Shown one piece after another: positions 11,097 through 20,800 of a stretch of DNA of 64,000 nucleotides (within the stretch, counting starts at the first letter, position 1; each line of letters begins with the position of its first letter). The position numbers were made by a program, and so were the translations under genes. The notes under the pieces were generated by a model that ran no database searches, was not told where the DNA came from, and saw nothing but the letters and a program-made list of their open reading frames with translations. Origin of the DNA: Colletes latitarsis (lineage: Eukaryota > Arthropoda > Insecta > Hymenoptera > Colletidae); contig NC_135146.1 in NCBI RefSeq assembly GCF_051014445.1, positions 3,782,001 to 3,846,000 on the forward strand. The letters run 5' to 3'.

Positions 11097-14000
11097 ATGG
11101 ATCTCATTCAATCTCAAGTAAACAACCGGACTGGCAATTTGTATAACGGACAGGCATGCATATCGGATGGTGAGAATGTCTTTATCGACAATGGAATGGA
11201 TGGACCACTTCCTGGTGGGGTTAGGCCCACGGTCAGGAGTGTTGAGGTAATTAATCCCCCGCTGGGGATCCACCTTGGGGGTGAGGACGACCGTCAGAGG
11301 TGTGGCCCCGTCCCCGTAGTTAGCCTGGAGCGGCTAGATTCCACGGAGTGGCGTAAGGCTGGGAAGGTTTCACCTCCGCGAATGAGGCATGGTGCTGCGG
11401 GACCGCAGCTCTCGCTGAGCGACGCGGCCCAGGGCAAAGACGTGGCGTCGTGGTGCGTCGAGGAGTCCGTTACCATCCTCGACGGCGGCTCCATGGACGA
11501 AGACGAATGGGCGCCTAGTCGATCTACCGCCGACGATGGTGAGAGCGTCGACTCAGGCGACGAGGATTATGGGCCCCGGAAGAGGAAAAGGAAGGGCCCC
11601 GGGGCAGGAAGACCTAGGGGCATTTTTGTGGACCCAAAGAAGTTGGATCCAGGGATGAAGGCCCTGCCGAAGCAGGCAGACCTCCGCAATATAACGGAGG
11701 TCATGAAGTTGGACGAGCTCCTGGGCCGGCTCAAGGAGCAATTGGAGTCCGTCGTCCGTGTCGCAGACACTGCTAGCCACCTTAAGACGACGGACATCCG
11801 TGGGCTCCGTTTGGCAGCGCGGGTGGCGATGGTCAGCGCCGAGGAACTCCACGGCAGAGCTGACCGCGCCGAAAACCCGAACAGGCCGGCCCGGGAAGTT
11901 ATCATTCGCCAAGGCGAATGGGATAGGAGGGCGAAGGCCCTCGAGAAGAGGCTGCAGGTGGCCGATAATGCCGCTACCACCCTGTCCGAGACCGTCAGGG
12001 TCAAGGACAGGGAGCTAGAGCACCTCAGGCGGGAAGTGGGCCGTCTGAGGTTAAAGCAAGAGCAGCGTAGGCTGCTGAGAACGGGTGAGGAGGTGGCCGG
12101 CGAGGAGCCGCTCGACCATGAGCTGCCTTGTGCCCCTCGGCCAAGGCGGAAGGATCTTCTTCCGTCCACTTTAGCCGGGGGGGACTCTAGTATGGAGGTG
12201 GAATTGGCCGTCCCTGGACCGTCGCTCACTGATGGAACCGCCCCACATGAGAAGAGGAGCCCCGCATTCGGAAGCCCTTTGATGGTCATGATGACCGAAG
12301 TCCTCAAAAGTGTTTCCGAGATGGCGGGGCACATATCGGCCGTGGAGGGCCGGATTGATGCCCGCTTTGAAGCGGTATGGCGGGCTGTGTCCCGCCCGCC
12401 ACTGGGGAAGAGCCCCATGACCCCTTCTCCATCCGTGGTGGTGGCACCTCCAGTTACGGCGAAGGGACCGGACATACAGAGGGGGAAGGCGATGGGGACC
12501 GCGGGGACGAAGCCCGGGAGCGCAAATGCACCCGTCATAGCCGCCGTGACACCCCCCCAACCGACACCGAAAAGGACAGGCGCCACCAAGCGCCACAGTG
12601 GCACTCCTGCAGCGAGAATGGCGGAGGTGGCAAAGCCACCAGCGGCGAACACTAAAGTGTCGCAAAAGGCTGCACCTCTCCCCGCACCATCACCACCCAA
12701 GGCGGGTAGCGGCAAGTCCGCTCCGCCAGTCCACAGCAACGTGACGAAAGCCGTCTCTGCCCCAGCCAACGACGGGCAGGGTACGTGGGCGGATGTGGTG
12801 AGGCGGGGGAACGGTAAGGGAAGCGGAAAGGGTGCGGCACCTGCCGCATCCTCCAACAAGGGCGGGATATCCGTCGCAACGGGTCGGCCAGCCGCTAATA
12901 ATACGGCTGGCACAAAGAAGAAGTGCGGTACCCAGACGGCGGCGGTTAAGTTACCGAGGCTGCCAAAGAACGCAGCAGTCTCGGTGACCGCCGCTTCTGG
13001 GAGGGAAGGAGATCTGGGCCCCCTCCTCAATAAGGTGGTGCCCGCGATCTGTAATGATCTCGGGATCACCGGGATGCGGCCCACCAGGACGGTCACCGGG
13101 GCGCTCTTATTAGCAATCCCAGGTGAGAAGGGCAAAGAGAAGGCGACCGCCCTGAGGGCGCGTCTTGAGGGGGCCCTCCAGGTCGAGGGTGTTCGGGTGG
13201 CTTGCCCCCAGATACAAGCCGAGTTAAGGGTGTCCGGCCTGTCGGAGGCAGCCACCCAGCAGGCTGTTCGCGAGGCCCTTGCCACCGCCGGGGGTTGCGG
13301 CGCTGCGGAGGTCAATGTTGGTGACCTCCGCCGGGACAGCTCGGGCATGTTTACTGCCTGGGCCCGCTGTCCCCTTCGCGCCGCAACCAAGCTCGCGAAG
13401 TCCGGCCGATTAATGGTCGGCTTCTTCGAGGCCCGGCTGGCAGTACTCGCAGCGAGGCCGCTGCAGTGTCACCGCTGCCTAGAGTTCGGCCATGTCCGGC
13501 AGCGGTGTACCAGCACAGTTGATCGCAGCGGCCTCTGTTACCGTTGCGGGGGGACCTCCCACACAGCCAGGGAGTGTACGGCCGCCCCAAAATGGCCCCT
13601 TTGTGTGGGCTTGGGGCGGCCAGCGGATCACCGAATGGGTGGGGCGGCGTGCCGTCCCCCCAAACGGAAGGGGTACAAGGGGAAGGGTGCAGTTGCGCCC
13701 CCATCCACGGTGCCGGCTGGTGTTGTGCCGGCACCGCTGCCCGTCGCGATGGAGGTTCAGGGGGCGGCTTGTTCCCAGCCGTCCCCTGCTGTGGTGTCGG
13801 GGACTATTCCCGCCCCAGCAGCTGTCGCGGCGGCGGGGATAGTGGTGGGGTGTAAACCTGCACAGCCCCCAGCGACGGAGATGATGGAGGTTGATGTGGC
13901 GCCCATCGACTCGGCGCCCACCACCTCCACAAAATCGGAAGGCGTGATGTCCGGTGGGGGTTCTGCAGAGTCCCCAACCCAATCGGCATCCCAGCCGTCG

Positions 14001-14126
14001 TGCGGGTCAGAGCCCATTAGTAGGGGGGTAATGGCCTCATACGGCGGCAAAGATCCGGGGCACTCAGAGGCGCCCGTAAACACTGGAGGGGGAGGCCTGG
14101 AGGAGGCCGCGGGTGAGACCCAATAA
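11097..14126 (+). CDS. ORF1 protein (gag-like nucleic-acid-binding protein) of R1-clade LINE
   Basis: An intact frame of 1009 codons from the first in-frame ATG at 11097; the frame is open 12 codons further upstream, but only from a GTG. The likely role is binding the element RNA and carrying it to the target. Visible parts: a basic KRKRK nuclear-localisation-like patch near residue 163; a charged, coiled-coil-like stretch about 274-327; a long Pro/Ala/Lys/Ser-rich linker about 400-620; a conserved R1-clade block about 625-790 with TVTGALLLAIPG and ELRVSGL; then zinc knuckles. Knuckle 1 is CHRCLEFGHVRQRC (from residue 791) and knuckle 2 is CYRCGGTSHTAREC (from 814). In the third, WPLC replaces the usual CxxC (Trp codon 13593-13595). 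The protein seems longer than many R1-clade ORF1s. Its TAA stop overlaps the ORF2 ATG as TAATG. No frameshift or stop is seen. Confidence 0.93.
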   Translation: MDLIQSQVNNRTGNLYNGQACISDGENVFIDNGMDGPLPGGVRPTVRSVEVINPPLGIHLGGEDDRQRCGPVPVVSLERLDSTEWRKAGKVSPPRMRHGAAGPQLSLSDAAQGKDVASWCVEESVTILDGGSMDEDEWAPSRSTADDGESVDSGDEDYGPRKRKRKGPGAGRPRGIFVDPKKLDPGMKALPKQADLRNITEVMKLDELLGRLKEQLESVVRVADTASHLKTTDIRGLRLAARVAMVSAEELHGRADRAENPNRPAREVIIRQGEWDRRAKALEKRLQVADNAATTLSETVRVKDRELEHLRREVGRLRLKQEQRRLLRTGEEVAGEEPLDHELPCAPRPRRKDLLPSTLAGGDSSMEVELAVPGPSLTDGTAPHEKRSPAFGSPLMVMMTEVLKSVSEMAGHISAVEGRIDARFEAVWRAVSRPPLGKSPMTPSPSVVVAPPVTAKGPDIQRGKAMGTAGTKPGSANAPVIAAVTPPQPTPKRTGATKRHSGTPAARMAEVAKPPAANTKVSQKAAPLPAPSPPKAGSGKSAPPVHSNVTKAVSAPANDGQGTWADVVRRGNGKGSGKGAAPAASSNKGGISVATGRPAANNTAGTKKKCGTQTAAVKLPRLPKNAAVSVTAASGREGDLGPLLNKVVPAICNDLGITGMRPTRTVTGALLLAIPGEKGKEKATALRARLEGALQVEGVRVACPQIQAELRVSGLSEAATQQAVREALATAGGCGAAEVNVGDLRRDSSGMFTAWARCPLRAATKLAKSGRLMVGFFEARLAVLAARPLQCHRCLEFGHVRQRCTSTVDRSGLCYRCGGTSHTARECTAAPKWPLCVGLGRPADHRMGGAACRPPKRKGYKGKGAVAPPSTVPAGVVPAPLPVAMEVQGAACSQPSPAVVSGTIPAPAAVAAAGIVVGCKPAQPPATEMMEVDVAPIDSAPTTSTKSEGVMSGGGSAESPTQSASQPSCGSEPISRGVMASYGGKDPGHSEAPVNTGGGGLEEAAGETQ

Positions 14127-17100
14127 TGTCTCAACGCCTCCTCCAGGTCAATTTGAACCACTGCCGGGGGGCTCAGGATCTCATGCTCCAAACCCTCCGG
14201 CAGTGGAACATCGGGATGGCAGTGATCGCCGAGCCCTATCGTGTCCCCAAACACCCAGCTTGGGTGGGCGACCTTAACGGTGTCTCGGCGATCACTTGGC
14301 AGAACGGTCGCCGCACGCTGCCGTGCTCTGTCGTGGGGAGGGGCCACGGTTTTGTGGCGGAGAAGTGGGGGGAACTGGTGGTTGCCGGGTGTTACGCGTC
14401 GCCCGCTATGGGCCTCAGCGAATTTGAGGCGTACCTTGACGAGGTGGGGAGATGCATCTCCCCACATCTCGCCAGTGGGGTACTCGTCCTGGGCGATTTT
14501 AATGCCCACGCTGCAGCGTGGGCTGCCCCAGGACGACCGTCAAGGGCGACGCGATGCTCGTATGGGCGGCGGGTCACGGCCTCATAGTTTTGAATGAGGG
14601 GGCCGTGAGCACGTGCGTGCACGCGCGGGGCGAGTCGATCGTCGACATATCGTTGGCGAGCCCCGCCATAGCGCGCCGTGTGTCTGACTGGAGGGTCGCG
14701 GAAGAGGTGGCCACGTTAAGCGACCACCTCTACATAACGTTCTCCGTATCCGCGACCTCCGGCGTAAATGGACCCCGCCTCCCGGGCAGGGAAGCACACC
14801 CGGCGCCACGCTGGTCCGCCAAGAGGCTGAACCCGGACGCCCTTGCGATGGCAGCCTCCGTTGTGGCATCGCAGGAGATGCCACGCCGGACCCTCGGCAA
14901 TCCTTCTGCTGGGGCGCGTTGGTTCCGCGAGACTATGACGTCGTTGTGCGACGCAGTCATGCCGCGGGCCACCGTCCCGAGCCGCGGGGGGTCCGTGTAC
15001 TGGTGGTCGGGCGAGATCGAGGACTTACGCACTCGGTGCGTCCTCGCTCGACGCCAGTACACCCGCGCCAGGAGACGGCGCGGGGCGACGCAGGCAGAGG
15101 TGGTGAGGTTGCGCGGGGAATTTTCCCTGGCACGAAGAACCCTCCGCCGGGCCATCGCGACCGCGCAAGCCCAGGCATGGACGGAGCTCCTCGGCTCTCT
15201 GGATGCAAATCCATGGGGGCGCCCCTATCATATGGTCGCAGGGAAGATGCGATCATGGGCGCCCCCGGCCACAGAGAGCCTCAACCCCCAGTTGCTCGGG
15301 GAAACTATGCGCGTCCTCTTCCCCGTTGGGGGAGAGGCGTTTCTGCAACCCCCCGAACCACAGCCGGATCGGCCTTGGTGGTCCGACGAACTGGGGGTCT
15401 CCGAGGAGGAGCTAGCTAGGGCCGTCCGGAGAATGGCTGCGAAGAAGACGGCGCCAGGACCGGACGGCATACCTGGCAGGGCCTGGGCAGTAGCGGTGGG
15501 CGCTCTGGGGGCCGGGCTGATAAGCGTCTTTGACGCGTGCCTGCGGACCGGTCAGTTCCCCCCCATATGAAAGGTGGCGAGGTTGGTCCTCCTCCACAAG
15601 CCGGGGAAGCCCGCGGATTCTCCATCTGCGTTCCGACCCATTTGTCTGTTGGATGAGGCTGGAAAGCTTCTCGAGCGGGTCATTATATCCCGTCTCGAGG
15701 GGCACCTGTCCCGCGTCGGGCCCAATCTGGCCTACCGACAGTTCGGCTTTCGCCGGGGCCGTTCCACGGTCGACGCCATAGCGACCGTACGGACCCTGGC
15801 GGAATCGGCAATCTCCCGGGGGGGTGTGGCGTTGGCAGTCTCGTTGGACATAGCCAACGCCTTTAACACCGTCTCCTGGGGGGCGATAGGTCGGGCACTC
15901 CAGTACCACCGGGTGCCCGCCTATCTATGCCGACTGATCGGGGATTATCTGCGGGGCAGGGTAGTCCAATATCCGGGTCGGAACGGGATGGAGCAGAGAG
16001 CGGTGCACCGCGGGGTTCCACAAGTGTCGGTCCTCGGGCCGCTCCTGTGGAACTTGGCCTATGATGCGTTGCTGCGGGCAGACCTCCCCGTCGGCGTGTC
16101 GTTGGTTTGTTATGCCGACGACACCCTGGTGATTGCCGGCGGGGATACGTGGAGGAGGGCAGTGGCCCTCGCGGAGGATGGGACGGCACGAGTCGTCGCC
16201 GAAGTAGAGCGTCTGGGGTTGCGCGTGGCACCCCAGAAGACCGAGGCCATCTGGCTGTGTAACGTCAGTGGTCGCGGGGTGCCGCGTCAGGCGTCTCTAC
16301 GGGTGGATGGAGCTCAAGTCGAGGTGGGGCGCCGGATGAAGTATTTGGGCCTCACTCTCGACAGCTTCTGGCGTTTCGGGCATCATTTGGAAGGGTTGGG
16401 TCCCCGTATTGAAAGGGCAGCGGCCGCGTTAGGCCGCATAATGCCTAATCTCGGGGGGCCCAACATGGCGGCACGGCGGCTGTATTTGGGAGTCGTCCGG
16501 TCCATGGCACTTTATGGCGCGCCAATATGGGCCGGCGGTCTGATGGCAAATCGGCGGGGTGCGTTCGTACTCCGCCGCTTGCAGAGGTTGGTCGCCATCA
16601 GAGTCGCGCGGGGATATCGCACGATCTCCTACACTGCCGCCACCTTCCTGGCGGGTTCCGCACCGTTTCACCTGCTGGCGAAAATGGACGCAGAGGTCTA
16701 TCAAAGCCTCTGCGACCTTCGCCAGCGGGGCGTGGACCCGCACGGCGAGGAGGCCACCAGGGCCCGAAGCCAGGCGTGGCGACGCGTCTATAGTCGGTGG
16801 CTGGTGTGGCTATCCAAGCCAGACCAGCGGGATGATCGCGTCGCCGCGGCGGTCCGCCCAGTGTTTTATGCCTGGGTGGGCCGTAGCTGGGGTACGCCCA
16901 CCTACCGCCTGACACAGGTACTGACCGGACACGGTTGCTTCGGTCGGTACCTGCATCGGATAGGGCGGGAGGCGACGGTTGCATGCCACCATTGTAGGGG
17001 AAGGGAGGACACCGCGCAGCACACGCTGCAGTTTTGCCCAGCGTGGGCAGCGCAGCGCGGCGTCCTTATTAGAGCGATTGGAGCGGACCTCTCGCTGCCG

Positions 17101-17238
17101 GCCGTCATTCGTGCGATGGTCGGCAGCGGGGAGGCGTGGGCGGCCATGGCCTTGCTCTGTGAAGAGGTCATGGCCGCCAAGGAGGACGCCGAAAGGGCGC
17201 GTGAGGAGGTGGGGGGCAGGCGGCGTCGCCGACCGTAA
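14126..17238 (+). pseudogene. ORF2 polyprotein (APE endonuclease-reverse transcriptase), broken by one frameshift and one stop
   Basis: ORF2 would nick the target and reverse-transcribe the element RNA. It starts at ATG 14126 inside TAATG. Endonuclease signs: VNLNHC (Asn 11), IAEPY (Glu 36), GDFNAH (123-128), then SDH at 14719-14727 in the next frame. The frame changes just after Trp 132 (14519-14521): after GCG TGG only GCTGCCCC follows, which fits loss of one G. A TGA at 15568-15570 stands where the second LINE has Trp (FPPSWKVAR versus FPPI-stop-KVAR). Reverse transcriptase motifs follow: APGPDG, QFGFRRGRS, LDIANAFN (Asp at 15847), GVPQVSVLGP, and YADD at 16111-16122. GVPQVS has Val (16024-16026) where Gly is usual. 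A C-x2-C-x8-H-x4-C motif lies at 16984-17037. The two lesions, if real, remove function; sequencing error is a possible alternative for the frameshift. Confidence 0.93.
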
Positions 17239-17750
17239 GACCCTCCACCGCTCCCCGTGGCAGGGGGAGCGCGAAGGGGTCGGTGATGGTGTTTGTGGTG
17301 CGAGGTGAGGGACTTTATCCCCTCATTCCCCCTCGCACTCAGCCCATCACCGTACCAGCGGCCCGTGGCAGGGGCCCCGTCTAGCGGGGGCGGCAGTGTT
17401 AGCCGGCCCCGCAGCCGTGGTCGCGATAGGGTGGGGGCCCGGTCACGGCAAGTAGCAACGGCACGAGTGTGGGCGACGTAGCGTGTGACCGCGCCGCGTC
17501 GCCGGGGGGCAATCAGATTAGTTTGCCCCCCATTGGGGGAGGAGTATCACATCTCCTCCCCCGGGAAGGGCCCGTAGTAGGGCGTCGCGACAACGGGGAG
17601 AGTCACGGTAGTATCGCTAGTTTGGTTCCCGTAACTCTCCCCAGATAAAGGGCGCAGGCGGTCACCGTGGTGTTTTAGCCGGTAAGAGTTCGGCACAACC
17701 CCGGCCTCCCCCCCAGGGAGCCGGGGTGTCCATGAGGATTTCACCACGTT
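17239..17750 (+). promoter_or_regulatory. LINE 3' UTR built from successive GC-rich hairpins
   Basis: The 3' UTR carries a series of inverted repeats: GCTCCCC/GGGGAGC (17250-17270); a long compound stem with GGTGATGG, GTGCGAGG and TGAGGG paired with CCCTCA, CCTCGCAC and CCATCACC (17282-17351); GGGGGGCAA/TTGCCCCCC (17504-17531); GGGGGAGGAG/CTCCTCCCCC (17535-17562); GGGGAGAGT-C-ACGG/CCGT-A-ACTCTCCCC (17595-17642); and CCCCGGC-C-TCCC/GGGAGCCGGGG (17699-17726). The tail GAGGATTTCACCACGTT then leads into poly(A). In related LINEs, structures in the 3' UTR are recognised by the element's own reverse transcriptase; that role here is inferred. Confidence 0.8.
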
Positions 17751-17775
17751 AAAAAAAAAAAAAAAAAAAAAAAAA
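17751..17775 (+). other. LINE poly(A) tail, 25 A
   Basis: An uninterrupted run of 25 A joins the LINE 3' end (CCACGTT) directly to the satellite target-site copy. No polyadenylation hexamer is obvious just upstream. An uninterrupted run of this length suggests a fairly recent insertion. Confidence 0.95.
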
Positions 17776-17788
17776 GGTCTGGTATTTG
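17776..17788 (+). repeat. Target-site duplication, right copy (13 bp)
   Basis: GGTCTGGTATTTG follows the poly(A) and continues as normal satellite (CCATCATCTGG). It is identical to 10691-10703. Confidence 0.95.
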
Positions 17789-17846
17789 CCATCATCTGGC
17801 TCATACTTTCGCATTTTTCGCATACTTGATTGCAAGATCCTGGGCC

Positions 17847-20800
17847 TTTTCTGGTTTGGATCACGTAGTAATGTGGTAACACACTGAAACAGTGAGTTGA
17901 GTCTGTGTTCCATCAATATTTTGGGGGATAACACCGGTTAGGTCAGAGTTAGGTCTGGTTTCTGCCATCATCGGGCTCATACTTTCGCATTTTTCACCTA
18001 TTTGTTGGCCAGATCCTGGGCTTTTACTGGATTGGATCACGTAGTAATGTGGTACCACACTGAAGCAGTGAGATAAACCAGGGTCCGATCTATATTTTAG
18101 AGGATAACACCGGTTAGGTCTGGGTGGGGTGTGGGATTTGCTCTCATCTCGCACATACTTTCGCTTCTTTCGCATACTTGTTGGCCAGATCCTGGGCTTA
18201 TTTCTGGGTTGGATCACGTAGTAGTGTGGTACCACACTGAAACAGTGAATTAATCCTGGATTCGATCTATATTTTAGAAGATAACACCGGTTAGGTCTGG
18301 GTTAGGTCTGGTAATTGCCATGACCTGGCTCATACTTTCGCATTTTTCGCATACTTGATTGCAAGATCCTGGCCTTTTTCTGGTTTGGATCACGTAGAAA
18401 TGTGGTACCACACTGAAACAGTGAATTAAACCACTATTCAATCTATATTTTAGAGGACAACACCGGTTACTCAGGGTTAGGTCTGGTATTTGCCATCATC
18501 TGGCTCATACTTTCGCATTTTTCGCATACTTGATTGCAAGATCCTGGGTTTTTCTGGTTTGGAACACATTGTAATGTGGTACCACACTGAAACGTTGAGC
18601 TGAATATGATTCAATCTATATTTTAGAGGATAACACCGGTTAGGTTTGAGTTAGGTCTGGTATTTGCCATCATCTGGCTCATACTTCCGCATTTTTCGCG
18701 TACTTGTTGGCCAGATCCTGGCCGTTTTGTGGTTTGGATTACGTAGTAATGTGTTGCCACGCTGCAACAGTGAATTAATCCTGGATTCGATCTATGTTTT
18801 CGAGGACTACACCGGTTAGGTTTGGGTTTGGTCTGGTATTTGCCATCATCTGGCTCATACTTTCGCATTTTTCGCATACTTGTTGGCCAGATCCTGGGCT
18901 TTTTCTGCTATGGAGCACGTTGTAATGTGGTGCCACACTGAGACAGTGAGTTAAACCTGATTCGATCAATATTTTAGAGGATAACACCGGTTAAGTCTGA
19001 GTTAGGTCAGAGATTTGCCCTCATCTTGAACATACATTCGCTTCTTTCGACTTCTTGTTGGCCAGATCCTGGGCATTTTCTGCTTTGGAGCAGGTTGTAA
19101 TGTGGTACCACACTGAAACTGTGAATTAAACCTGGATTCGATCTATATTTTAGAGGATAACACCGGTTAGGTCAGGGTTAGGTCTGGTATTTGCCATCAT
19201 CTGGATCATACTTTCGCATTTTTCGCATACCCCTTGGCAAGATTCTGGGTTTTTTCCTGGTTGTGATCACGTAAGAATGTGGTACCTGAACGAAACGGGC
19301 AAATAAAACTGGTTACGATTAATACTTTAGAGGATAACAGCGGTTAGGTCAGGGTTAGGTCTGGTATTTGCCATCATCTGGCTCATTCTTTCGCATTCTT
19401 CGCATACTCGTCGGCCATATCCTGGGCGTTATCTGGGTTGCATCACGTAGTAGTGTTGTGCCACACAATAAACAGTGAATTAATCCTGGATTCGATCTAT
19501 ATTTTGGAGGATAACACCGGTTAGGTCAGGGTTAGGTCTGGTATTTGCCATCATCTGGATCATACTTTCGCATTTTTCGCATACTTGTTGGCTTGATCCT
19601 GGGCTATTCCTGGTTTGGATCACGTAGTAATGTGGTACCACACTGCAACAGCGAGTTAATCCTGGATTCAATCTATATTTAAAAGGATAACACCGATCAG
19701 GTCAGGGTTAGGTCTGGTATTTGCCATTATCTGGCTCAAACTTTCGCATTCTTCGCATACTTGTTGGTCAGATCCTGGACTTTTTCTGGTTTGGATCACG
19801 TAGTAATGTGGTACCACACCGAAACAGGCAATTAAACCTGGTTCCGATTAATACTTTAGAGGATAGCGCCGGTTAGGTCTGGGTGAGGTCTGGGATTTGC
19901 CATTATCTGGCTCATACTTTCCCATTTTTCCCATACTTCTTGGCCAGATCCTGGGCTTTTTCTGGATTTGATCACGAAGTAATGAGGTACCACACAGAAA
20001 CAGCCAATTAAACCTGGTCCCGATTAACATTTTAGAGGATAACGCCGGTTAGGTCTGGGTTAGGTCTGGTATTTTCCATCATCTGGCTCATTCTTTCGCA
20101 TTCTTCGCATACTTTTTGGCCAGATCCCGGGCGTTTTCTGGTTTGGATCACGTAGTAATGTGGTACCACACTGCAACAGCGAGTTAAGCCTGGATTCAAT
20201 CTATATTTAAAAGGATAACACCGATCAGGTCAGGTTAAGGTCTGGTATTTGCCATCATCTGGCTCATTCTTTCGCCTTCTTCGCATACTTGTTGGCCAGA
20301 TCCAGGGCTCTTTCTGCTTCGGATCACGTAGTAATGTGGTACCACACTGAAACAGTGAGTTAAACCTGGATTCGATCTATATTTTAGAGGGTAAAACCGG
20401 TTAGGTCAGGGTTAGGTCTGGTATTTGGCATCATCTGGCTCATACTTTCACATTTTTCGCATACTTTTTCGCCAGATCCTGGGGTTTTGCTAGACAGCAT
20501 CACGAAGTAATGTGGTACCGCAATGAAACAGTCAAATAAACCTGGGTACGATCAATATTTTAGAGGATAGCACCGGTCAGGTTTTTGTTAGGTCTGGGAT
20601 TTGCCATCATCTGGCACATACTTTCGCATACTTGATGGCCAGATCCTGGGAGTTTCCTGGTTTGGATCACGTAGTAATGTGGTACCACACAGAAACAGTG
20701 GGTTAAGCCTGGATTCGATCAATATTTTAGAGGATAACGCCGGTTAGGACAGGGTTAGAAATCGTGTTTGCCATCATCTGGCTCATACGTTCGCATTTTT

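Larger units (their letters stand above)
10704..17775 (+). mobile_element. R1-clade non-LTR retrotransposon (TRAS-like insertion site), near full length
   Basis: This 7.07-kb GC-rich insertion in AT-richer satellite has all parts of an R1-clade LINE: a leader of about 390 bp, ORF1 with CCHC zinc knuckles, ORF2 with APE-type endonuclease, reverse transcriptase and a C-terminal CCHC motif, a structured 3' UTR and an A25 tail. A 13-bp direct repeat flanks it. In the empty site, restored by removing the element and one repeat copy, the bottom-strand nick lies between C and T of CC^TAA within a TTAGG-like word. From memory, this matches the cut reported for the telomere-specific TRAS1 endonuclease. 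Family assignment rests on motif recognition, not a tree. ORF2 has two inactivating lesions, so this copy is probably not autonomous as assembled; the intact direct repeat and tail argue that it is young. Confidence 0.93.

Noticed and set aside
11567..13390. A 607-codon minus-strand open frame opposite ORF1
   Set aside because: It lies wholly antisense to the conserved ORF1 protein in GC-rich DNA, where long antisense frames are common, and shows no recognisable domain.
17239..17481. Short frames in the first LINE's 3' UTR
   Set aside because: No similarity to known domains, and the region is better explained as RNA hairpins between the ORF2 stop and the poly(A).
10704..17775. R1 insertion in ribosomal DNA
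   Set aside because: The flanks on both sides are satellite, with a satellite-derived target duplication; no 28S rDNA sequence is present.
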